From Actinobacillus succinogenes 130Z (GTDB lineage Bacteria > Pseudomonadota > Gammaproteobacteria > Enterobacterales > Pasteurellaceae), in the NCBI RefSeq assembly GCF_000017245.1, contig NC_009655.1, positions 310,001-374,000 of the forward strand: a DNA stretch of 64,000 nucleotides. Reading direction: 5' to 3'. Made by a program: the position numbers and the translations under genes. Every line of letters starts with the position of its first letter. Position 1 is the stretch's first letter. Below are positions 58,401-64,000 of this stretch, piece after piece. A model generated the notes under the pieces. That model was given only the letters and a program-made list of their open reading frames with translations. It ran no database searches and was not told where the DNA came from.

Positions 58401-59288
58401 ATGAAAAAAACACTACTTTCAACCGCACTTTTATTGGCTAATATCGTCACTGTTTTACCCGCCGTCGCAAATAATTCAACGACTCCCGTTCATATTAATT
58501 CAACGGTATTAGCACAAATTCAATGGCAGGATGTGCCATTATCTCAAACTGTAAAAACAACCCTGACGGAGCAACAAAAACAAGCTTTTACCGCTCAATT
58601 TGCCGGGGTTGCAAGTCCGGTCGCCGCTTATCGCATTCCTGCAAACCAAGGTACATTGGAAATCGAAATCGAAAGTCCGGTGGTGGACAAAAATCTTTTT
58701 GTACCGACCGCAGTAGTGTTAGACGGCAATTTTAATGTGGCGGCAACCTATCCCTCTTCCGAATTTAAATTGCAAGAAGAAAGGGGATTAAAAGGTAATC
58801 GTTTAGGCGCGAGACTTAATTTAACGCCTTCTATAAACCAGGATTATATTTACTTATTGGTTTATACCACTCAACAGGATTTAGCTAAAACCACAATTGT
58901 GCCGCACCCGGCCAAACTCTATGCAAAAGCTACCGGCAAACAGCCACCCGCCATTAACGACATTGAAGTGGCGCACAGTTTAAACGGCAAAATTGAAATT
59001 AATGTATCAGGCGCAAACGGTACTAAATTTATAGGATTACCTACGGAAATATTTAGCTCCGATAAAGCTTCGACTCCCGTAGGCAAACCGGCTGCTTCAA
59101 CCGTACAAAATCCCGGTGCGGTAATTACCGCCGTAGATAAAGATACCGAAGCCTATTTTAATCAAGCGGTGACCAAAGCGCTAAAAGCGAAAGATGTAAA
59201 TAAAGCTCTAAATCTGGTTAACGAAGCGGAAAAATTAGGGCTAAAATCGCCCCGTCAAATTTTCTTAAAAAATGTAAATTCGAATTAA
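58401..59288 (+). CDS. malM: maltose operon periplasmic protein MalM
   Basis: 295-aa exported protein (E. coli MalM 306 aa) of unknown function within the maltose regulon. Signal peptide 1-23 (MKKTLLSTALLLANIVTVLP-AVA). Conserved blocks: LQEERGLKGNRLGARLNLTP and LVYTTQQDL. AGAGG precedes the ATG. It lies 167 bases after lamB; the gap contains one uptake signal, with another early in the gene (58432). It is the last gene of the operon, ended by a terminator. Confidence 0.9.
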   Translation: MKKTLLSTALLLANIVTVLPAVANNSTTPVHINSTVLAQIQWQDVPLSQTVKTTLTEQQKQAFTAQFAGVASPVAAYRIPANQGTLEIEIESPVVDKNLFVPTAVVLDGNFNVAATYPSSEFKLQEERGLKGNRLGARLNLTPSINQDYIYLLVYTTQQDLAKTTIVPHPAKLYAKATGKQPPAINDIEVAHSLNGKIEINVSGANGTKFIGLPTEIFSSDKASTPVGKPAASTVQNPGAVITAVDKDTEAYFNQAVTKALKAKDVNKALNLVNEAEKLGLKSPRQIFLKNVNSN

Positions 59289-59321
59289 TCCTCTAATAGT
59301 CTTTTTCATATTTATATTTTT

Positions 59322-59371
59322 ATCTGCACATCAAGGACGAATCTAAATTAATCCGGAGTGCAGATTTTTTT
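59322..59371. terminator. bidirectional terminator between malM and HAD gene
   Basis: ATCTGCAC (59322-59329) pairs with GTGCAGAT (59358-59365) around a 28-base loop, followed by TTTTTTAT. Confidence 0.7.
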
Positions 59372-60152
59372 ATTTAAATTTATCTTCTAATACTAAAGCA
59401 ATGCCGTCTTCGTCATTAGACATAGTCACTTCTTTCGCTACCGATTTTATTTCATCCGGCGCGTTACCCATAGCTACGCTTAAACCCGCGTATTGCAACA
59501 TATCCAAATCGTTGAAGTTATCGCCGAAAGCAATCACTTCATCGGCATTTACATGTAAATATTGTTCCATGAAACTAATGGCTTTGGCTTTGGTTGCCGC
59601 TTTATTCATAATTTCGAGATATTCGGGTTTAGAACGATGAATGCTCAAGTGCGGTAGTTTTTGCTTAAGTTTTTGTTCAAGCGGTTGAATTTTATCCGCT
59701 TCTCCCATCACCAAAATTTTATGTGCTTTTTTGAGATTTGTCGGTATTCGTTCAGGAGACAAACCCGTAATATCCGCTTCCTGTTTTGTCCAATAATTGT
59801 TTAAATCATTAGCGAACCAATCTAAACCGACGTAGTGATTTATTGAAAGATATTGATAATCCGTCAGAATTTGATTAAGTATTGCTAAGTCTGTCTGATC
59901 TATTTGAACACTGTAAAGTTCCCGCAGATTTTGATCTAAAATCAATGCGCCGCTATAACAAATAATAGCTTGGTTGGTTTGTAACTTATCCGTATAAGGC
60001 GTTATGGCATAAGGCGGGCGGGCGGAAACGGGGATAAACGGAACTCCTTTGCTAATAACCGATTTAATTGCCTGTTCCGTTCGCGAACTGATTTGATGCC
60101 GGCTGTTCAATAAAGTACCGTCCATATCGCTGAAAATAGCTTTGTATTGCAT
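59370..60152 (-). CDS. HAD-family sugar-phosphate phosphatase (Cof type)
   Basis: 260-aa phosphatase of the haloacid dehalogenase superfamily, Cof/YbiV subgroup (class IIB cap). The nucleophile motif is DMDGTLLNS (D9, D11); V-S-A-R carries the motif II serine; the lysine is in KAKAIS; and the Mg2+-binding GDNFNDLDML closes the site. Members dephosphorylate sugar phosphates and FMN; substrate not predictable. The start at 60152 (MQYKAIFSDMDGT) has AGGAAA upstream, so a 36-residue hydrophobic extension is rejected. Carries one uptake signal. Confidence 0.88.
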   Translation of the reverse strand: MQYKAIFSDMDGTLLNSRHQISSRTEQAIKSVISKGVPFIPVSARPPYAITPYTDKLQTNQAIICYSGALILDQNLRELYSVQIDQTDLAILNQILTDYQYLSINHYVGLDWFANDLNNYWTKQEADITGLSPERIPTNLKKAHKILVMGEADKIQPLEQKLKQKLPHLSIHRSKPEYLEIMNKAATKAKAISFMEQYLHVNADEVIAFGDNFNDLDMLQYAGLSVAMGNAPDEIKSVAKEVTMSNDEDGIALVLEDKFK

Positions 60153-60231
60153 ATTTATTTTCCTGTTATAAAAACTGAGTGAATTCAGCTTAACAAATAA
60201 CAGATAAAATACCAACCAAGCGGCTAAAAAT

Positions 60232-60257
60232 AAAGCCGCTCCTGTTAGGAACGGCTT
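60232..60257 (-). terminator. terminator of the atp operon
   Basis: A 10-bp stem with one mismatch (GAAGCCGTTCC / GGAGCGGCTT on the transcript), followed by TATTTTTA. 16 bases after atpC. Confidence 0.85.
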
Positions 60258-60272
60258 CAAGTGCGCTTAAAA

Positions 60273-60701
60273 TCAGCGTTTGTTTTTCACTAATTTTTCG
60301 GTCAGTTCGTAAGCTCGCAGCTTTGCCAGCTCTTTCGATAATTTTGCCACCAGTAAATTGTGATCCACATCGGCATGTTTTGCCACGATATTATCTTCCG
60401 CTTTGCGTTTAGCATTAAGAATACGTTCTTGATCTAATTCGATACCTCGGATAGCTACGTCAGCAAGCACAGTTACTATATTAGGCTGAACTTCTAAAAA
60501 TCCGCCCGATACATAAAGTACTTCTTCGCTATTATCTTCACGGGTAATTTTGACGATGCCCGGTTTAATTCCCGTTAATAAAGGAATATGCCCGGCCAAA
60601 ATACCCAATTCCCCTTCAGAACCGGTAGCTTGGATACTTTTTACTGCACCTTCAAAAATTTTTTCTTCCGCACTTACAACGGTTAAGTTGAATGTTGCCA
60701 T
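60273..60701 (-). CDS. atpC: ATP synthase epsilon subunit
   Basis: 142-aa rotor subunit of F1 that inhibits the enzyme and couples gamma to the c-ring. It begins MATFNLTVVSAEEKIFEG. The beta-sandwich (1-85) and C-terminal helical hairpin (90-142) are both present. AAGGAG precedes the ATG at 60701; a five-residue extension is unlikely. It is the last gene of the atp operon. Confidence 0.96.
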   Translation of the reverse strand: MATFNLTVVSAEEKIFEGAVKSIQATGSEGELGILAGHIPLLTGIKPGIVKITREDNSEEVLYVSGGFLEVQPNIVTVLADVAIRGIELDQERILNAKRKAEDNIVAKHADVDHNLLVAKLSKELAKLRAYELTEKLVKNKR

Positions 60702-60740
60702 GTTTTTCTCCTTCAATTCTGGTAATCAGTCTTGAAGTGA

Positions 60741-62117
60741 TTACATATTTTTCGCTTTTTCAACAACTTCTTCGATTGAACCGACCATATAGAACGCTTG
60801 TTCCGGAATATGATCGTATTCGCCTTCAAGAATACCTTTGAAACCCCGAATCGTATCTTTCAAGGATACGTATTTACCCGGCGAACCGGTAAACACCTCA
60901 GCAACGAAGAACGGTTGTGATAAGAAACGTTCGATTTTACGCGCACGTGCCACAACAAGTTTGTCATCTTCCGAAAGTTCGTCCATACTGAGAATAGCGA
61001 TGATGTCTTTCAATTCTTTGTAACGTTGCAAAATACCTTGTACACCGCGGGCTACATCGTAATGTTCCTGACCTACGACTTGCGGGTCTAATTGACGTGA
61101 AGTCGAGTCTAAAGGGTCAACCGCCGGATAAATACCTAAAGACGCAATATTACGGCTTAATACCACGGTTGAATCCAAGTGAGCAAAGGTTGTTGCCGGC
61201 GATGGATCGGTTAAGTCATCGGCTGGCACGTAAACCGCTTGTACGGAGGTAATTGAACCGGTTTTGGTCGAAGTGATACGTTCTTGCAATACACCCATTT
61301 CTTCCGCTAATGTCGGCTGATAACCCACCGCAGAAGGCATACGACCTAACAATGCGGATACTTCCGTACCGGCAAGGGTATAACGATAAATATTATCCAC
61401 GAAAAATAATACGTCACGACCTTCATCACGGAATTTTTCCGCCATGGTTAAACCGGTTAATGCTACACGTAAACGGTTACCGGGCGGTTCGTTCATTTGG
61501 CCGTAAACCAACGATACCTTATCCAATACGTTCGATTCTGTCATTTCGTGGTAGAAGTCGTTACCTTCACGGGTTCGTTCGCCTACACCGGCAAATACGG
61601 AGAAACCCGAGTGCTCAATTGCGATATTACGGATTAATTCCATCATATTAACGGTTTTACCTACGCCCGCACCACCGAACAGGCCGACTTTCCCCCCTTT
61701 TGCAAACGGGCAAATCAAGTCGATAACTTTAATGCCGGTTTCCAAGAGTTCCGTACTGTTGGATTGATCTTCATAACTTGGTGCTTCACGATGAATAGCC
61801 CAAGTTTCTTCGGCACCGATTTCGCCTTTTTGGTCGATCGGTTCACCCAATACGTTCATGATACGACCAAGGGTTTTAGTACCAACCGGCACGGAAATAG
61901 GGTTCCCCGTATTCTTCACCGCTAAACCGCGTTTTAAACCATCTGAGGTACCTAACGCGATACAACGTACCACACCGCCCCCTAATTGCTGTTGAACTTC
62001 GAGGGTTAAACCGCCTTCTTCAACTTTTAATGCATCGTAAACTTTTGGTACTGCATTTTGTGGGAACTCAACGTCGATTACCGCACCGATAATCTGTACA
62101 ATTTTTCCTGCTGACAT
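60741..62117 (-). CDS. atpD: ATP synthase beta subunit
   Basis: 458-aa catalytic subunit. P-loop GGAGVGKTVN (about residues 149-158), catalytic glutamate in GERTREGND, and VYVPADDLTDPSPAT. E. coli AtpD is 460 aa. It follows atpG by 15 bases. Confidence 0.98.
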   Translation of the reverse strand: MSAGKIVQIIGAVIDVEFPQNAVPKVYDALKVEEGGLTLEVQQQLGGGVVRCIALGTSDGLKRGLAVKNTGNPISVPVGTKTLGRIMNVLGEPIDQKGEIGAEETWAIHREAPSYEDQSNSTELLETGIKVIDLICPFAKGGKVGLFGGAGVGKTVNMMELIRNIAIEHSGFSVFAGVGERTREGNDFYHEMTESNVLDKVSLVYGQMNEPPGNRLRVALTGLTMAEKFRDEGRDVLFFVDNIYRYTLAGTEVSALLGRMPSAVGYQPTLAEEMGVLQERITSTKTGSITSVQAVYVPADDLTDPSPATTFAHLDSTVVLSRNIASLGIYPAVDPLDSTSRQLDPQVVGQEHYDVARGVQGILQRYKELKDIIAILSMDELSEDDKLVVARARKIERFLSQPFFVAEVFTGSPGKYVSLKDTIRGFKGILEGEYDHIPEQAFYMVGSIEEVVEKAKNM

Positions 62118-62132
62118 TACCGCTTTTCTCCA

Positions 62133-63002
62133 TTAAATTGCTGCGGCACCCGCAACAATTTCATTTAATTCATTTGTGATACTTGCTTGACGGGCTTTGT
62201 TATACACCAACTGCAGATCATTGATTAAATTACCTGCGTTATCTGTTGCTGCTTTCATTGCAACCATTCGAGCTGCCTGTTCCGAAGCCAAGTTATCAAC
62301 CACAGATTGATAAACTTGGGATTCCAAATAACGAGTGAGCAAATTATCCAATAAAACTTTGGGCTCCGGCTCGTATAAATAATCCCAAACCTGTTGTCTT
62401 TCGTCTAGGTTATCGGTATCCAATTCGGGCAACGGTACAAGCTGCGCAACACTCGGTTTTTGCGACATGGTATTGATAAACTGATTATGAGCTAAATATA
62501 AAGCGTCGATTTTATCTTCTTTATAAGCATCAAACATATCATTTGCAATACCGAGCAATTCTTCCACGGAAGGATTATCGCCAATTCCCGAATGCTGGGC
62601 TCTGATTTTAAAACCTAAAGAACGGAAAAAAGCAATACCTTTTGCGCCGATTACACCGACTTCAACCGTAACGCCTTGTTCCTTCCATTTTTTAATTTCG
62701 TTCAGTACGGCTTTAAATAAGTTAATATTTAAACCGCCGCACATACCGCGGTCTGTCGACACCACTAACATACCCACTGTTTTAACTTCACGTTCCATTA
62801 AAAACGGGTGTTTGTAACCGATACTCGCTTTAGACACGTGGCTGATAACATTTCTGATCGTTTCAGAATAAGGGCGAGAGGCCGCCATGCGATCCTGCGT
62901 TTTACGCATTTTCGACGTAGCCACCATTTCCATTGCCTTAGTAATTTTTTGTGTACTTTGCACACTGGCAATTTTGGTTTTTATCTCTTTTCCGCTAGCC
63001 AT
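62133..63002 (-). CDS. atpG: ATP synthase gamma subunit
   Basis: 289-aa central stalk. MASGKEIKTKIASVQSTQKI and the C-terminal ASITNELNEIVAGAAAI helices are conserved; STDRGMCGGLN is the mid-sequence motif. E. coli AtpG is 287 aa. It lies 18 bases after atpA. Confidence 0.98.
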   Translation of the reverse strand: MASGKEIKTKIASVQSTQKITKAMEMVATSKMRKTQDRMAASRPYSETIRNVISHVSKASIGYKHPFLMEREVKTVGMLVVSTDRGMCGGLNINLFKAVLNEIKKWKEQGVTVEVGVIGAKGIAFFRSLGFKIRAQHSGIGDNPSVEELLGIANDMFDAYKEDKIDALYLAHNQFINTMSQKPSVAQLVPLPELDTDNLDERQQVWDYLYEPEPKVLLDNLLTRYLESQVYQSVVDNLASEQAARMVAMKAATDNAGNLINDLQLVYNKARQASITNELNEIVAGAAAI

Positions 63003-63020
63003 TGTCTTTCTCCGAACCTA

Positions 63021-64000
63021 TTACCAGGTATTATTTGCTTTGAAATTATTTAAAATACCTTCTAAGGTATTTTTAATTTCATCGTTGTAATCACCTGATT
63101 GAGTTAATTCACGCATAAACTCGGCATTAGTACGATTTGCATAATCTAAAAGTGTGGTCTCAAAATCAGCGATTTTGTTTAATTCCACATCATCTAAATA
63201 ACCGAATTCAACGGCAAATAAAAGTACCGCCTGTTCTGCTACGCTTAACGGCGCATATTGTTTCTGCTTCAACATTTCAGTTACTTTTTCACCGTGTGAT
63301 AACTGTTTGCGTGTTGCGTCGTCCAAATCAGAAGCGAATTGAGCGAAAGCCGCCAGCTCACGATATTGAGCAAGCGCGGTACGAATACCACCGGCTAATT
63401 TTTTCACGACTTTAGTTTGCGCCGCACCACCTACCCGGGATACCGAAATACCCGGATTTACCGCAGGACGCACGCCGGCATTGAATAAGTTCGATTCTAA
63501 GAAAATCTGACCGTCAGTGATAGATATCACGTTGGTCGGAACGAAAGCGGAAACGTCTCCGGCCTGAGTTTCAATAATAGGCAACGCAGTTAATGAACCT
63601 GTTTTGCCTTTTACTTCGCCTTTAGTAAAGTTTTCAACATATTCTTCATTTACACGCGCCGCCCGTTCCAATAGACGTGAGTGCAAATAGAATACGTCAC
63701 CGGGGAATGCTTCTCGACCAGGCGGACGACGAAGTAATAATGAAATTTGACGATATGCAACCGCTTGTTTGGAAAGGTCATCATAAATGATTAACGCATC
63801 TTCACCGCGATCACGGAAATATTCACCCATTGCACAACCGGCATAAGGTGCCAAATATTGTAACGCAGCAGACTCGGATGCGGAAGCAACTACAATAATA
63901 GTATTCGCTAACGCGCCGTTTTCTTCCAATTTACGGACTACGTTAGCGATAGTTGAGGCTTTTTGACCAATCGCTACATAGATACATTTAATCCCGGAAT
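63021..64000 (-). CDS. atpA: ATP synthase alpha subunit (C-terminal part, runs off the edge)
   Basis: About 326 residues of the alpha subunit are present. The frame stays open to the last base (GIKCIYVAIGQKAST at the edge), so the start lies outside the window. Visible motifs: YDDLSKQAVAYRQISLLLRR, FPGDVFYLHSRLLERAAR and the arginine-finger region SVSRVGGAAQT. Gene order A-G-D-C is the standard 3' half of the atp operon. Confidence 0.97.
   Translation of the reverse strand, partial: SGIKCIYVAIGQKASTIANVVRKLEENGALANTIIVVASASESAALQYLAPYAGCAMGEYFRDRGEDALIIYDDLSKQAVAYRQISLLLRRPPGREAFPGDVFYLHSRLLERAARVNEEYVENFTKGEVKGKTGSLTALPIIETQAGDVSAFVPTNVISITDGQIFLESNLFNAGVRPAVNPGISVSRVGGAAQTKVVKKLAGGIRTALAQYRELAAFAQFASDLDDATRKQLSHGEKVTEMLKQKQYAPLSVAEQAVLLFAVEFGYLDDVELNKIADFETTLLDYANRTNAEFMRELTQSGDYNDEIKNTLEGILNNFKANNTW

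Noticed and set aside
59370..60260. HAD protein with an N-terminal membrane anchor
   Set aside because: The hydrophobic extension comes from an upstream in-frame start overlapping the atp terminator; the ATG at 60152 has a good ribosome site and matches the family N-terminus.

Overview
The window is chromosomal DNA of a member of the Pasteurellaceae. At least 38 copies of the 9-mer AAGTGCGGT, the Haemophilus-type DNA uptake signal, are scattered through it. Nearly every protein has a close counterpart in Haemophilus, Actinobacillus or Pasteurella, and two competence genes (sxy/tfoX, comF) are present. A Na+-pumping oxaloacetate decarboxylase, a citrate lyase ligase, a complete maltose regulon and a selenocysteine tRNA fit a succinate-producing rumen type (Basfia/[Mannheimia] succiniciproducens or Actinobacillus succinogenes). 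The species assignment is inference.

Layout: 1-3.5 kb, mscS-like channel, pldB-like lysophospholipase and asd, all on the minus strand. 3.7-8.2 kb, the str operon (rpsL-rpsG-fusA-tuf, minus). 8.2-8.9 kb, competence activator sxy/tfoX. 9.1-14.75 kb, a complete rRNA operon (16S, tRNA-Ile, tRNA-Ala, 23S, 5S, minus) whose 23S gene carries a 113-bp intervening sequence in helix 25. 14.8-16.5 kb, a sodium symporter with a 30-aa partner (metP/metS-like). 16.7-22.5 kb, plus strand: small hydrolase, mannose PTS manXYZ, a small membrane protein coupled to mobB, and an MdtD-like exporter. 22.6-24.4 kb, mgtC-like, comF, selC (minus). 24.5-29.2 kb, nudJ, greB, nfuA, tag and a polar amino-acid ABC transporter. 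29.4-36.9 kb, minus: oadGAB, a dicarboxylate/anion transporter, citC, an uncharacterised protein and maoP. 36.9-39.3 kb, dsbA, yihD, mobA, aldo/keto reductase. 39.4-59.3 kb, maltose/maltodextrin regulon. 59.4-64 kb, HAD phosphatase and atpC-D-G-A (atpA runs off the right edge).

The maltose block is the largest coherent system. LamB and periplasmic MalS process dextrins outside the inner membrane, and two tandem MalE-type binding proteins feed MalFGK. MalP, MalQ and an additional GH13 enzyme without a signal peptide act in the cytoplasm. MalT is encoded divergently from malPQ. A 350-bp divergent control region between malE and malK holds two perfect CRP sites, a third weaker one and several G-rich MalT-type boxes. 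The oad/DASS/citC block suggests anaerobic C4/C6 acid metabolism on a sodium cycle. FNR-like sites sit upstream of oadG and of the DASS gene.

I found no transposase, prophage, CRISPR array or clearly novel defence system; most of the window is core genome. The items most worth a second look are the helix-25 intervening sequence, the tandem malE genes, the extra amylase between malK and lamB, the citC neighbourhood, the CQHC active site of DsbA, and uptake-signal pairs used as terminators.
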